DNA from: an uncultured Ruminococcus sp.
GTDB lineage: Bacteria > Bacillota > Clostridia > Oscillospirales > Acutalibacteraceae
Length of the DNA stretch: 64,000 bases
Reading direction: 5' to 3'
Assembly: GCA_902793125.1 (NCBI GenBank)
Contig: CADBCC010000001.1
Location: 62,001 to 126,000 of the forward strand
This document shows positions 43,444 to 53,215 of this stretch, piece after piece (positions within the stretch are counted from its first letter, which is position 1; each line of letters begins with the position of its first letter). Position numbers and translations under genes: made by a program. Under the pieces are notes generated by a model. The model was not told where the DNA came from. It did not search any database and saw nothing but the letters and a program-made list of their open reading frames with translations.

Positions 43444-44571
43444 TTATATTTCGTTGTAGTTTCCGAGAAAAGAGAAGTTCGGCATTTCCTCAGAAAGTCT
43501 GCAAAGAAGCCCGACCGCGTTTTCGCTGCTTGTATTGCCCGTAAAATCGAGATAGAAAAGATACTCAAAATTACTTCCCGAAATCGGTCTTGACTCAATT
43601 TTAGTAAGGTTGAATCCGAGCGAATTAAAACTGCAAAGCACGTTGTAAAGAGAGCCCGAAACATGGGGCAGGTTAAAGCACAGGCTGATTTTATCAGCTT
43701 CTTTGGGAATATAAAGCTTCTTCGAAATAATTATAAAACGAGTCATATTATCGTCGTTATCCTGCAAATGATTATCGAGTACTTTAAGCCCGTACTCCTC
43801 AGCCGCCTTATACGAGCATATCGCCGCGACGTTCAGCCTTTTTTCTTTCGCCGTATCCCGCGCGGCTACAGCCGTATTAGCGCAGGGGACCGCAGTAAAG
43901 TTATGCTTCGTAATATAATTATCGCATTGGGCGATTGACTGGGGATGAGTCCAGACTGTTTCGATATCCTCAAACTCGGATTGTCTAAGTCCGCAAAGGC
44001 AGTAATCAATCGGCAAATCCAAAGCGCCGACAATATAAAAACGATATTTTAAGATAAGGTCGTAAACCGCCGAAACCGAACCCGCGGTTGAGTTTTCGAC
44101 AGGCAGAACTCCGTAGCTTACTTCGCCGATGTCCACCGCCTTAAAGACGTCCTCGAAGCTTTTATACGGCAAAACCTCGCTTTCGGGAAATAGCTTCAGA
44201 GCCGCTTCGTGGCCGTTAGCGCCTTTTATTCCCTGGTAAGCGATTTTTAAACCCTTTTTCGGCAATTTATGTTCGGCGCTCTCTAAAACTTTTCTCAGCT
44301 TTTTTCCGCTGCCGACAATATTGTACTGAATCTCACGCGACAGCTCCATAATATTTGAATAAAGAAGCTTTGCGCAAGGTCCGTAGTCTCCGCCGTTTTC
44401 CTCGATTGTTTTTAGAATTTCCTTTTCACGTTCTTCGTTTAAGACGGCTATTTTTTTATCTTTTTTATATTCGCCTACTTCTTTAGCGCAATCCATACGC
44501 TTGATAAAAAGTTTTAAGATTTCGTCGTCTATTTCGTTTATACTTTTTCTGATTTCAGCTAAATCTCTCAT
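43444..44571 (-). CDS. pheA: PheA, bifunctional chorismate mutase / prephenate dehydratase
   Basis: About 375 residues, making phenylpyruvate from chorismate via prephenate. An AroQ-type mutase (1-85: RDLAEIRKSINEIDDEILKLFIKRM) is followed by the dehydratase (from GLKIAYQGIKGANGHEAA; PVENSTAGSV; the TRF motif as NMTRFIIISK) and a C-terminal ACT domain with ESRPISGSNFEYLFYLDF, the usual phenylalanine site. I use the ATG at 44571, preceded by AGGTGAGAG and starting 4 bp after the aroC stop. Last gene of the operon. Confidence 0.96.
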   Translation of the reverse strand: MRDLAEIRKSINEIDDEILKLFIKRMDCAKEVGEYKKDKKIAVLNEEREKEILKTIEENGGDYGPCAKLLYSNIMELSREIQYNIVGSGKKLRKVLESAEHKLPKKGLKIAYQGIKGANGHEAALKLFPESEVLPYKSFEDVFKAVDIGEVSYGVLPVENSTAGSVSAVYDLILKYRFYIVGALDLPIDYCLCGLRQSEFEDIETVWTHPQSIAQCDNYITKHNFTAVPCANTAVAARDTAKEKRLNVAAICSYKAAEEYGLKVLDNHLQDNDDNMTRFIIISKKLYIPKEADKISLCFNLPHVSGSLYNVLCSFNSLGFNLTKIESRPISGSNFEYLFYLDFTGNTSSENAVGLLCRLSEEMPNFSFLGNYNEI

Positions 44572-44575
44572 TCTC

Positions 44576-45652
44576 TCACCTGTTTTCAAGCAAATCAAAA
44601 ATAGCTAACGCCGCAACCGCCTCAACTACCGCAACCGCTCTCGGAACAATACACGGATCGTGGCGGCCTTTTACGCTGAGCTTAGCATTTTTGCCTGTCT
44701 GTAAATTTACTGTATCCTGCTCTTTTGAAACCGAGGGTGTGGGTTTTACGGCGGCTTTAAAAATTATTGGCATACCGCTTGATATTCCGCCTAAAATTCC
44801 TCCGCAGTTATTCGTTTTAGTTACAACTTTTCCGTCTTTAAACTCAAAGGCGTCGTTATTTTCGCTTGCGCGTTTTTTTGAGCCGCTGAAACCTGAGCCG
44901 AATTCAATTCCCTTAACCGCGGGAATACCGAACACCGCCTTGGAAACCGCTCCTTCAATTCCGTCGAAAAGAGGGCCGCCCACTCCTGCGGGCACACCTT
45001 TTACTATACATTCAATGGTTCCGCCGACGCTGTCGCCGTCAGCGCGGGCGCTTTCAACCGCCGAACGCATTTTCTCTTCCTTTGACTTATCAATAAGCGG
45101 AAAGCGCGAAACATTAAGCTCGTCAATCAGGCTGTCGCTTATTTCTACAGGGTTAAAAGCGGTGTCTTCAACATCGGCAATTGAGCTTATGTGAGCCGCT
45201 ATTTTTATTCCCTGCTGTTCCAAAATCTGTCTAAGAACAGCTCCCGCGAAAACAATCGGAGCGGTAAGTCTTCCGCTGAAATGTCCTCCGCCTCTTATAT
45301 CATTGTTGCCGTTGTATTTAACATAGGCTGTGTAGTCGCTGTGGCCCGGACGAGGACTATCCATAAGATTGGAATAATCGGAGCTTTTTGTATTTGTATT
45401 CTCAATTAAGCAGGCAATCGGCGCGCCTGTGGTAACGCCGTTTAAGATACCTGACTTAATATTCGGGAAATCTTTTTCAAGTCTCGGTGTAGCTGTTTTG
45501 TCTTTTCCCGGAGCTCGGCGCGACATCTGGGTTAACACCTTATCCATATCAATTTTATAACCTGACGGAACTCCGTCCAAAACCGCTCCTATCGCTTCGC
45601 CGTGGCTTTCGCCGAAAACGGTAAGCTTAATTTTTTCTCCGTAAACAGACAT
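44576..45652 (-). CDS. aroC: AroC, chorismate synthase
   Basis: FMN-dependent elimination of phosphate from EPSP to chorismate. 358 residues; start KLTVFGESHGEAIGAVLDG, then RPGHSDYTAYVKY, GGGHFSGRLTAPIV and the late GRHDPCIVPRAVAVVEA. GGAGGTG precedes the ATG, which overlaps the aroA stop. Confidence 0.97.
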   Translation of the reverse strand: MSVYGEKIKLTVFGESHGEAIGAVLDGVPSGYKIDMDKVLTQMSRRAPGKDKTATPRLEKDFPNIKSGILNGVTTGAPIACLIENTNTKSSDYSNLMDSPRPGHSDYTAYVKYNGNNDIRGGGHFSGRLTAPIVFAGAVLRQILEQQGIKIAAHISSIADVEDTAFNPVEISDSLIDELNVSRFPLIDKSKEEKMRSAVESARADGDSVGGTIECIVKGVPAGVGGPLFDGIEGAVSKAVFGIPAVKGIEFGSGFSGSKKRASENNDAFEFKDGKVVTKTNNCGGILGGISSGMPIIFKAAVKPTPSVSKEQDTVNLQTGKNAKLSVKGRHDPCIVPRAVAVVEAVAALAIFDLLENR

Positions 45653-46905
45653 CAGTAAACACCTCCTAATCTCTTATATTCCTCGAAATAATTCGGGAAA
45701 CTTTTATTTATACTTTCTTTATCGGTTACTTCCACTTTGTTTTTACTGCAAAGCGCCGCGACCGAGGCGGACATAACGATTCTATGGTCGTTAGAGCCGT
45801 TCACTTTTCCGCCGTCGAATCCGCCTGTTCCTTTAATTACAAGACCGTCGGATTTCTCCTCGGCTTTTCCGCCGATTGAGTTGAGCAAATCCGCGGTTGT
45901 TTTCAGGCGGTCGCTTTCTTTTATTCTGAGCCTTTCGGCGCCGTAGATTTCGGTAACGCCGCTTGAGTATCCGGCTAATACCGAAAGCACGGGGACCAAA
46001 TCGGGAATCTGGCGCGCGTCAATTTTTATTCCTTTTAATTTGGATTTTTTTATTCGCACGCTTTTTTCTTTAACTTCAACATCAGCGCCGAAACGCTTTA
46101 ATAAATCTACTATTTCTTTATCGCCCTGGGTTGAATTAATATCAACTCCCTGTACCTCAACGTCTCCCGAAACTGCTCCCGCCGCTAAAAAGAACGCCGC
46201 CTGCGACCAGTCGCCGTCGGTGCGGTAATTTCGGGGTTTGTATTTCTGAGCGCCTTTTATAAACCAGCCGTAATCGGTTCTTTCGGCATTTACGCCGAAT
46301 TTTTTCATACAGGCGGTTGTCATATCAACGTAGCCCTCGCTCTCGAGCTTTGTATTAAGCACAATTTTACTGTCGTCTTCAAGAAGCGGAAGCGCTAAAA
46401 GCAAGCCCGTTATAAACTGGGAACTTATATTCCCGGGGACTTCGAAAGTTCCCGCTTTAAGCCTGCCTTCTATTTTTAGAGGCAGAGTACCGCCGGTTAC
46501 ACATTCCACCCCCGCTTTCGGGAGAATATCCGCAAATAATCCAACGGGACGGCTCATAAGACTTCCCCGGCCAGTAAATTCGGTTTCAATACCTCCCGCC
46601 GCGGCAACAGGAACAAAAAACCTGAGAGTCGAACCGCTTTCTCCGCAGTTCAGCGCGGCTGTTTTTTTCTTAAAAATACCGCTTCCGTCAATTATCAGCT
46701 TATCGTCACGAAATTTCGCGGAAGCTCCGAGCGCCTCAACGCAACCGATTGTCGCCTTAATATCCTGCGACAGGGCAACAGGCTCAATATTACACACACC
46801 TCCCGACAGCGCGGCGCAAATTATAGCGCGGTGCACGTCGCTTTTCGAGGGAGGCGCGGTTACTGTTCCGTTAAGTTGTGAGGGAGATAAAACTATTTCC
46901 GACAT
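45652..46905 (-). CDS. aroA: AroA, EPSP synthase
   Basis: Adds enolpyruvyl to shikimate-3-phosphate. 417 residues. Key stretches are PPSKSDVHRAIICAAL, NCGESGSTLRFFVPVAAA, GRGSLMSRP, SSQFITGLLLALP, ERLRIKESDRL and NDHRIVMSASVAALC. The NCGESGSTLR loop (Gly in the usual place) differs from typical class I NxGTxxR by GESG. Spacing of 5 bp after aroB. Confidence 0.96.
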   Translation of the reverse strand: MSEIVLSPSQLNGTVTAPPSKSDVHRAIICAALSGGVCNIEPVALSQDIKATIGCVEALGASAKFRDDKLIIDGSGIFKKKTAALNCGESGSTLRFFVPVAAAGGIETEFTGRGSLMSRPVGLFADILPKAGVECVTGGTLPLKIEGRLKAGTFEVPGNISSQFITGLLLALPLLEDDSKIVLNTKLESEGYVDMTTACMKKFGVNAERTDYGWFIKGAQKYKPRNYRTDGDWSQAAFFLAAGAVSGDVEVQGVDINSTQGDKEIVDLLKRFGADVEVKEKSVRIKKSKLKGIKIDARQIPDLVPVLSVLAGYSSGVTEIYGAERLRIKESDRLKTTADLLNSIGGKAEEKSDGLVIKGTGGFDGGKVNGSNDHRIVMSASVAALCSKNKVEVTDKESINKSFPNYFEEYKRLGGVY

Positions 46906-46910
46906 ATTTC

Positions 46911-47957
46911 CTATCCTAAAAAACCGTTAAGCTCGTCAAGCGGAGTTTTTCTTATAAAACTATCTCCGATTTTTCTGAGCAATACTAAATTAACATTTCC
47001 GCCACCCGCTTTTTTATCGGAAGCGCAGTAGTTAATAATTTCATCTACATCGGCGTTATCCGAAACGGGGAGGTTATATTTTTTACAAAGCGAAATAATT
47101 TTTTCAAGCGTTCCTTTTTCGGTTAACCCCGCTTTTTCGGAAGCTTCGGTTATCATAACCATTCCGATTGCTACCGCCTGGCCGTGGGATAACCCCTCAA
47201 AATTATATATCTTTTCAAGGCTATGGCCGAGAGTATGTCCGAAATTTAAAAGCATACGCTCACCCGATTCTTTTTCATCGCGGTTAACAACATCCCGCTT
47301 TATACTTACGCAGCTTTCAATAACATCGTCAATTATCTCAAGCGCGTTTTTTTCTTCCAATATTTTAAAAAGGGCGCTGTCCTTAATACAACCGTATTTA
47401 ATAACCTCAGCCATACCGTCGTTTATGTAATAGTCGGGCAAAGTTGAAAGCGTATCGGGATCGATAATTACAAGAACAGGCTGGTGGAAAGCTCCGACTA
47501 AATTCTTGCCCTGGGCAATATCTACGCCTGTTTTTCCTCCGACCGAGGAATCAACCTGCGCAAGAAGAGAAGTCGGAATCTGGATAAAATCTATTCCGCG
47601 CATATAAGACGCGGCGGCAAATCCCGCCATATCTCCGCAGACTCCGCCGCCCAAAGCAACTACAATATCTTTTCTCGACATACGGAAGTCCGCCATATGG
47701 CTGTACATTTTTTCAATTGTACCGAGGTTCTTGCTCTTTTCCCCCGCTTCATAAACAAAAAGACTTGTATCAAACCCGCTGTTTTTAAGCGAGGAAACCA
47801 CGCTTTCGGCGTAATACTTTTCGACGTTTGTATCGGTAATTACCGTAATCTTTTCAGCGTCGGAAACATTTTTTACAAGAGGTCCCGCGTTTTTAATAAG
47901 CCCGCGCCCGATAAGAATATCGTAAGGAGAAGATGTATCTACTTTTACAGTTTTCAT
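46911..47957 (-). CDS. aroB: AroB, 3-dehydroquinate synthase
   Basis: NAD- and metal-dependent ring closure of DAHP. 348 residues; VALGGGVCGDMAGFAAASYMRG, PTSLLAQVDSSVGGKTGVD, GKNLVGAFHQP, and metal ligands in NFGHTLGHSLE. It overlaps the tyrA end by 4 bp. Confidence 0.97.
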   Translation of the reverse strand: MKTVKVDTSSPYDILIGRGLIKNAGPLVKNVSDAEKITVITDTNVEKYYAESVVSSLKNSGFDTSLFVYEAGEKSKNLGTIEKMYSHMADFRMSRKDIVVALGGGVCGDMAGFAAASYMRGIDFIQIPTSLLAQVDSSVGGKTGVDIAQGKNLVGAFHQPVLVIIDPDTLSTLPDYYINDGMAEVIKYGCIKDSALFKILEEKNALEIIDDVIESCVSIKRDVVNRDEKESGERMLLNFGHTLGHSLEKIYNFEGLSHGQAVAIGMVMITEASEKAGLTEKGTLEKIISLCKKYNLPVSDNADVDEIINYCASDKKAGGGNVNLVLLRKIGDSFIRKTPLDELNGFLG

Positions 47958-48784
47958 TCTCCGAGCGCCTCCTTGACGTTATGGGCTTTTTCCAAAAGCT
48001 CCTCGATTTTTTCTTTATCGTCGGCTTTTACCGCCGCCGTGATTGAGAGAATATTATCCCTTAGTATCTCAAGCTCTCTAATAAGCGGTTCCCGGTTTTC
48101 TAAAAACAGCTCGCTCCAGAGCTTCGCGTTAATATTCGCTACGCGCGAAACATCCTTATATGAACCCGCCGAAAAGCCTTTGTGATTAGGACAGCAGGGG
48201 CTCATAACGTAAGCGCAGGCGAGCACATGCGGAATCTGCGAGGTAAAAGCAATCATCCTGTCATGCTCTTCGGGAGTGGAAATTTTAATCATTCCGAATT
48301 TCATTTCAAGCGCTAAATCAGAGAGGATTTTAACCGATTTTTCATCCGCGCCGCAGGGAACAATAATATAGCTCGCTCCCTTGTATAAATCAGAATCGGC
48401 GCTCTCGTATCCGTTGGTTTCTTTACCCGCCATCGGATGACTTCCCACAAAGGTAAATCCGAACTTTTCGGAAAGCTCAACAAGCTTCGGGCAAATATCG
48501 GACTTTATTCCCGCGGAGTCGGTAACTACGGCGTTTTTATTAATATATTTTCCGTTCTTTTCGATATAATTTACCGCCGCTTCGGGATAAAGGGCAAGTA
48601 TTACAACGTCGGCTTTTTCGAGGCTTTTTTCGTTTCCCGCCTCGTCAATCGAACCGTCGGAGTACGCTTTTTCAAGCGTAGACTTCGTACGGTTTATTCC
48701 TATAACATAATGGTCCGTATATTTTTTTAACGCCTTGCAAAAACTGCCGCCGATAATTCCCAGACCTACGACTGCGATTTTCAT
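47954..48784 (-). CDS. tyrA: TyrA, prephenate dehydrogenase
   Basis: NAD(P)-dependent oxidative decarboxylation of prephenate to 4-hydroxyphenylpyruvate. 276 residues; Rossmann start VVGLGIIGGSFCKALKKY, then DSAGIKSD, FVGSHPMAGKETNGYE with the catalytic His, and SQIPHVLACAYV. No fused mutase or ACT domain, so it depends on the mutase of PheA for prephenate. AAAAGGTGAT precedes the ATG. Confidence 0.95.
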   Translation of the reverse strand: MKIAVVGLGIIGGSFCKALKKYTDHYVIGINRTKSTLEKAYSDGSIDEAGNEKSLEKADVVILALYPEAAVNYIEKNGKYINKNAVVTDSAGIKSDICPKLVELSEKFGFTFVGSHPMAGKETNGYESADSDLYKGASYIIVPCGADEKSVKILSDLALEMKFGMIKISTPEEHDRMIAFTSQIPHVLACAYVMSPCCPNHKGFSAGSYKDVSRVANINAKLWSELFLENREPLIRELEILRDNILSITAAVKADDKEKIEELLEKAHNVKEALGE

Positions 48785-48806
48785 AAAATCACCTTTTCAA
48801 ATTATA

Positions 48807-49814
48807 TTAGTCAAGCGCTTTTTTAAGATTAAAAATCTTTTTAGCCACATTATCAAACTGTTTCGGGGTAAGCGACTGGGCGCCGTCGGAAAGTGCGTTA
48901 GGGGGATCGTTATGAACTTCGATAATCAGTCCGTCTACTCCTGCCGCGACAGACGCCATCGCGAGCGGTTCAACAAGCCAGCTTTTTCCCGAAGCGTGGC
49001 TCGGGTCGGCAATTACGGGAAGGTGCGAAAGCTTCTTTACAATCGGAACCGCGGAAACATCCAATGTGTTGCGCGTATAGCTTTCGTAGGTTCTTATACC
49101 GCGCTCGCAAAGAATAACCTTTGAGTTTCCGCCCGACATAATGTATTCGGCGGACATAAGCCACTCCTCAATAGTCGCGGAAAGACCGCGCTTTAAAAGA
49201 ATGGGCTTATCTATTTTTCCGAGCTCCTTTAAAAGCTCGAAGTTCTGCATATTTCTCGCGCCGACCTGAATAATATCAACAGGCTCAAACATATCAATAT
49301 GAGAAGTTTTCATTATTTCGGTTACTATGGGAAGGCCCGTTTCCTTGCGCGCGATTTTAAGAAGATCAAGCCCTTCCGCCTTAAGTCCCTGGAAAGCGTA
49401 CGGTGAGGTTCTCGGTTTAAAGGCTCCGCCTCTGAGAAGAGTCGCTCCGCTCTTTTTAACCGACTTAGCGATTTCGACAATCTGCTCCTCGCTTTCAACA
49501 GAGCAGGGGCCCGCCATAATATTAAGGCTTCCGTCGCCGATTTTTACACCGTTTCCTATATCTATAACCGTATTCTCGGGATGGAATTTCCTGTTGGCTT
49601 TTTTATAGGGTTCCTGGACGCGCTTAACGCTCTCGACAATATCCTGAGCGTCAATATACTCTATATCAATCGTAGTTGTATCGCCCAAAAGTCCGAGGAC
49701 GGTTGAATTAACGCCCTCCCAAACATTAACTTTTACGCCATATGCCTCTTTAAGCATTTCGGAAAAAGCAAGCTGCTGTTCCTTTTTGCAATCTTGTTTA
49801 AGTACAATAATCAT
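48807..49814 (-). CDS. aroF: AroF, DAHP synthase with N-terminal ferredoxin-like regulatory domain
   Basis: First step: PEP plus erythrose-4-phosphate. 335 residues. The first ~70 residues form the ferredoxin-like domain seen in the Thermotoga-type (class I beta) enzyme, where it gives tyrosine/phenylalanine feedback. The barrel follows with IMAGPCSVESEEQI, GGAFKPRTSPYAFQG, VGARNMQN, LLKRGLSATIEEW and ADPSHASGKS. A 69-bp AT-rich gap separates it from aroK. Confidence 0.95.
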   Translation of the reverse strand: MIIVLKQDCKKEQQLAFSEMLKEAYGVKVNVWEGVNSTVLGLLGDTTTIDIEYIDAQDIVESVKRVQEPYKKANRKFHPENTVIDIGNGVKIGDGSLNIMAGPCSVESEEQIVEIAKSVKKSGATLLRGGAFKPRTSPYAFQGLKAEGLDLLKIARKETGLPIVTEIMKTSHIDMFEPVDIIQVGARNMQNFELLKELGKIDKPILLKRGLSATIEEWLMSAEYIMSGGNSKVILCERGIRTYESYTRNTLDVSAVPIVKKLSHLPVIADPSHASGKSWLVEPLAMASVAAGVDGLIIEVHNDPPNALSDGAQSLTPKQFDNVAKKIFNLKKALD

Positions 49815-49883
49815 AGTTTTTTTATTCCTTTATCTTTTTTATAATTTTTAATATATTAGCACTTTAAAGCGTTGATGTCAAGC

Positions 49884-50384
49884 TTAATATAAAATACCGA
49901 GAATTATATCCGCGACCTGTCCCGAAGTAAAATTACCGTCAACATAAACCGAAGCGGCTTTTTCATAAACAGGCGTACGTTTTTTTAGCAATTCCTTAAT
50001 TACTTCGTTGCGGTTTTCAACCTGCAAAAGCGGACGGCGGGTATCTCTTTTAAGCCTTTCGCAAAGTCTTTCGTAGCTTATGCAGATATATACAATTCTT
50101 CCCGTTGATTTTAGGATATCAATATTTTCCTGAAACGTAAGCGTACCTCCGCCCGAAGCGATTATTAAATCGGATTTTTCGGAAAGTTCCCTGCACGCTT
50201 CGGTTTCGAGCTCCCGGAATTTTTCTTCGCCGTATTTCTCAAAAATTTCCTTTACGGTCATTCCCGCTTTCTCTTCAATATACGCATCCATATCGACGAA
50301 TTCTTTTTCGGTTTTATACGAAAGCCTGCGGCCGATTGTACTCTTTCCGCATCCCATAAATCCGCAGAGTATTATATTTTTCAC
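49884..50384 (-). CDS. aroK: AroK, shikimate kinase
   Basis: 166 residues from a GTG at 50384 that overlaps the aroE stop as GTGA. This choice puts VKNIILCGFMGCGKSTIGRR at the start, the normal place for the P-loop; GGGGAG lies upstream. Shikimate-binding FVDMDAYIEEKAGMTVKEIF, EAC, and IASGGGTLTF; the lid RDTRRPLLQ follows. Confidence 0.95.
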   Translation of the reverse strand: MKNIILCGFMGCGKSTIGRRLSYKTEKEFVDMDAYIEEKAGMTVKEIFEKYGEEKFRELETEACRELSEKSDLIIASGGGTLTFQENIDILKSTGRIVYICISYERLCERLKRDTRRPLLQVENRNEVIKELLKKRTPVYEKAASVYVDGNFTSGQVADIILGILY

Positions 50385-51220
50385 GCGTTCATCATCTCCC
50401 CGGCAGCGTCCTTGCATAGCTTTTCTATATCTTTTACATCATAAATACTTTTATCCCAATGATAATGCGCGGCAACCGCCTGCCAGACTAACATCGACAT
50501 TCCGCCTTCGGCTTTGGAGCCGTTTTTTTTAGCGGTTTTAATAAGCAGGGTATCGAGCGGATTGTAAATCGCGTCAAATACATTGGCGCAGTTTTTTAAC
50601 TGAGATTCACTTACGGGCATAAATCCGCTGTTCGGCGACATTCCGACGGGAGTCGCGTTTATAAGTGTATTTATATCTCCCGAAAGCTCATCAATTTCAC
50701 AAAAACCTACTTTAGGATTTTCAAGCTTTTCATTTATCTCAGCAATAAGCTTTTTAGCTTTCGGAACACTTTTCTTCCTTACAGCAAATTCCAATTCGGC
50801 GTTTTTAAGCAGGGCTTCATACGCCATAGTGCGTGCCACTCCGCCGCAGCCGAGTATTACCACACGCCCCGAAAGAGGAATGTCCGCGTATTCGAGCGCT
50901 TTTAAAAATCCGTCGGGATCAGTTGTATAGCCTGCAAAATTACCGCCGGAATTCGCAACGGTATTTACGCTTCCGTACATTTTTGCCTTTTCATCAATCT
51001 TATCAAGAAAAGGAATTATCGCGTTTTTGTGCGGGATTGTTATATTATAGCCGTCGAGTTTTTTTAAAACTTCAGCGTAATCGTCCGCTAATTCCTCGGG
51101 AGGTATATCAATTACGCCGTAGCTTGCGTCAACGCCCGAAAGCTCAAAAAGTCTTTTATGGATAAACGGCGACATTGTGTGACCGATAGGATGGCCTATT
51201 ACCGCGTATTTTTTTTGCAT
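50381..51220 (-). CDS. aroE: AroE, shikimate dehydrogenase
   Basis: NADPH-dependent reduction of 3-dehydroshikimate. 279 residues: GHPIGHTMSPFIHKRLFE, NITIPHKNAIIPFLD with the catalytic Lys, the dinucleotide loop VILGCGGVARTMAYEAL, NATPVGMSP and GMSMLVWQA. AAGGTGT precedes the ATG. It heads the operon; no T-box or leader peptide is seen in the short divergent gap to acpP. Confidence 0.96.
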   Translation of the reverse strand: MQKKYAVIGHPIGHTMSPFIHKRLFELSGVDASYGVIDIPPEELADDYAEVLKKLDGYNITIPHKNAIIPFLDKIDEKAKMYGSVNTVANSGGNFAGYTTDPDGFLKALEYADIPLSGRVVILGCGGVARTMAYEALLKNAELEFAVRKKSVPKAKKLIAEINEKLENPKVGFCEIDELSGDINTLINATPVGMSPNSGFMPVSESQLKNCANVFDAIYNPLDTLLIKTAKKNGSKAEGGMSMLVWQAVAAHYHWDKSIYDVKDIEKLCKDAAGEMMNA

Positions 51221-51287
51221 AATTACACCTTAATTTACATAAAATCATTAAAAGAAAAAATAAAAAGTAAAATTTTTGAAATAATTA

Positions 51288-51316
51288 TTGACAAAGTGGA
51301 AATTTACTAATAATAT
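51288..51316 (+). promoter_or_regulatory. acpP promoter
   Basis: TTGACA, 17 bp, TAATAT; 109 bp before acpP. The leader contains an imperfect CAAC...GTTG inverted repeat (about 51329-51348) and no clear FapR site. Confidence 0.75.
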
Positions 51317-51424
51317 AGTTTAGTAGCAACATATTTCTAAAAGTTGTTAATACCAAAACATTGTATCAAAAAATTGCCGTTTTGTCTACGGTAAACTAAG
51401 AATTACATTTAGGAGGATATTAAA

Positions 51425-51652
51425 ATGGTATTAGAAAAAGTAAAAGCTATTTTAGCAGAACAGTTTGATGTTGAGGAAGATAAAATTACCGAGACTACAG
51501 ATCTTCAGGATGATTTAGGAGCTGATTCTCTTGACGTAGTAGATCTTCTTATGTCAATCGAGGATGAGTTCGAAATCGAAGTTCCCGACGATGAAATCGA
51601 AAACCTCAAAACTGTAGGAGCTCTTGTAAATTATATCGAAGCTAATTCATAA
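51425..51652 (+). CDS. acpP: AcpP, acyl carrier protein
   Basis: 75 residues, acidic four-helix carrier of fatty acid synthesis. The phosphopantetheine serine is in DLGADSLDVVDLLMSIEDEF (about Ser 37). AGGAGGAT precedes the ATG. It stands alone, with promoter and terminator, away from any fab genes. Confidence 0.97.
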   Translation: MVLEKVKAILAEQFDVEEDKITETTDLQDDLGADSLDVVDLLMSIEDEFEIEVPDDEIENLKTVGALVNYIEANS

Positions 51653-51664
51653 TTGAAATAAACT

Positions 51665-51692
51665 GCCTGCTCTTTTGAGCAGGCTTTTATTT
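51665..51692 (+). terminator. acpP terminator
   Basis: GCCTGCTC-TTTT-GAGCAGGC then TTTTATTTTTT. Confidence 0.92.
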
Positions 51693-51709
51693 TTTCGGAG
51701 TTCGAATGC

Positions 51710-51738
51710 TTGACTGAACCTGCTAAAAAATGTATAAT
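51710..51738 (+). promoter_or_regulatory. proS promoter
   Basis: TTGACT, 17 bp, TATAAT, 37 bp before the proS start. Confidence 0.8.
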
Positions 51739-51775
51739 AGAAATGTTATGTAATCATTATTTTTCGGAGGAAAAT

Positions 51776-53215
51776 ATGGCAAATAATAAAAAAATGGTCG
51801 AGGCTATTACAAGCCGCGACGAAGACTTTGCAAAATGGTATACCGATATTGTAAAAAAAGCGGAGCTTATTGATTATTCCAGCGTTAAAGGATGTATGGT
51901 TTTCCGTCCTTACGGCTACGCTATTTGGGAAAATATTCAGAAAGATATGGACAGCCGTTTTAAGGAAACAGGCGTTGAAAACGTATATATGCCGATGTTT
52001 ATTCCCGAGGGTTTGCTCCAGAAGGAAAAAGATCACGTAGAGGGCTTTGCGCCCGAATGCGCGTGGGTTACAATCGGCGGTCAGGAAAAACTCACCGAGC
52101 GCCTCGTTGTACGTCCGACCTCGGAAGTTTTATTCTGCGAGCATTATAAAAAGGTTGTTGAAACCTACCGTGATTTGCCTAAGCTTTACAACCAGTGGTG
52201 CTCCGTTGTAAGATGGGAAAAAACCACAAGACCTTTTCTCAGAAACTCCGAGTTTTTATGGCAGGAAGGTCATACTCTCCACGAAACCCCCGAAGAAGCT
52301 AAAGAGGAAACTCTGCGTATGCTTAAAGTTTACGAGGACTTCTACAGAGAAACTTTAGCTATTCCCGCGGTAGTCGGCGAAAAAACAGAAAAAGAAAGAT
52401 TCGCGGGCGCCGAAGCTACATATACAATCGAGCCGATGATGCACAACGGCGTTGCGCTGCAGGGCGGTACTTCGCATTACTTCGGAGACGGATTCGCCAA
52501 GGCGTTTGATATTAAATTCCAGGGACGCGATAATAAACTCCACTTCCCCCATCAGACATCCTGGGGCGTATCCACAAGAATGATCGGCGCTATTATTATG
52601 GTTCACGGAGATGACGACGGACTTATTCTTCCGCCGAAAATCAGCCCGATTCAGGTAGCCCTTATTCCTATCGCTCAACACAAGGAGGGCGTTCTTGAAA
52701 AAGCAAACGAGCTTAAAGAAAGACTCGGCAAAAAGTTCAGAGTTAAACTCGACGACAGCGATCACGCTCCCGGCTGGAAATTCTCGGAATACGAGATGAA
52801 GGGTGTGCCGGTAAGAGTTGAAATCGGACCTAAGGATATAGAAAAAGACCAGTGCGTAATCGTACGCAGAGATACAAGAGAAAAGATTTTCACTCCTTTA
52901 AGCGAGCTTGAGGAAAAGTTAGAGGAAGTCTTAAATCTTATCCACAACGATATGTACGACAGAGCGCTTAAAAATATGATGGAGAAAACCCACACCGCAA
53001 CTTCCTACGACGAATTTGTTGAGCTCGGAAAAGAGCAGGGCGGATTCATTAAGGCTATGTGGTGCGGAAACAGCGAGTGCGAAGATAAGCTCAAGGACGT
53101 TACAGGCGGAGTTAAGAGCCGCTGCATTCCGTTTAAAGAAGAGCATTTAGCCGACACCTGCGTATGCTGCGGAAAGCCCGCAAAGCATATGGTTTACTGG
53201 GGTAAGCAGTACTAA
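51776..53215 (+). CDS. proS: ProS, prolyl-tRNA synthetase (eukaryote/archaeon-like short form)
   Basis: Class II synthetase of 479 residues. ATG at 51776 is chosen by TCGGAGGA and the family start [18 protein letters not shown]; an upstream reading from 51710 overlaps the promoter. Motif 2 area [24 protein letters not shown] and motif 3 area. It lacks the editing insertion of the long bacterial form and has the zinc-like C-terminal region (CGNSECEDK ... CVCCGKPA). No T-box leader is visible. Confidence 0.95.
   Translation: MANNKKMVEAITSRDEDFAKWYTDIVKKAELIDYSSVKGCMVFRPYGYAIWENIQKDMDSRFKETGVENVYMPMFIPEGLLQKEKDHVEGFAPECAWVTIGGQEKLTERLVVRPTSEVLFCEHYKKVVETYRDLPKLYNQWCSVVRWEKTTRPFLRNSEFLWQEGHTLHETPEEAKEETLRMLKVYEDFYRETLAIPAVVGEKTEKERFAGAEATYTIEPMMHNGVALQGGTSHYFGDGFAKAFDIKFQGRDNKLHFPHQTSWGVSTRMIGAIIMVHGDDDGLILPPKISPIQVALIPIAQHKEGVLEKANELKERLGKKFRVKLDDSDHAPGWKFSEYEMKGVPVRVEIGPKDIEKDQCVIVRRDTREKIFTPLSELEEKLEEVLNLIHNDMYDRALKNMMEKTHTATSYDEFVELGKEQGGFIKAMWCGNSECEDKLKDVTGGVKSRCIPFKEEHLADTCVCCGKPAKHMVYWGKQY

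Noticed and set aside
44691-45194. 167-codon plus-strand ORF
   Set aside because: Antisense shadow of aroC.
51329-51348. FapR operator at acpP
   Set aside because: The imperfect CAAC/GTTG repeat does not match the FapR consensus.
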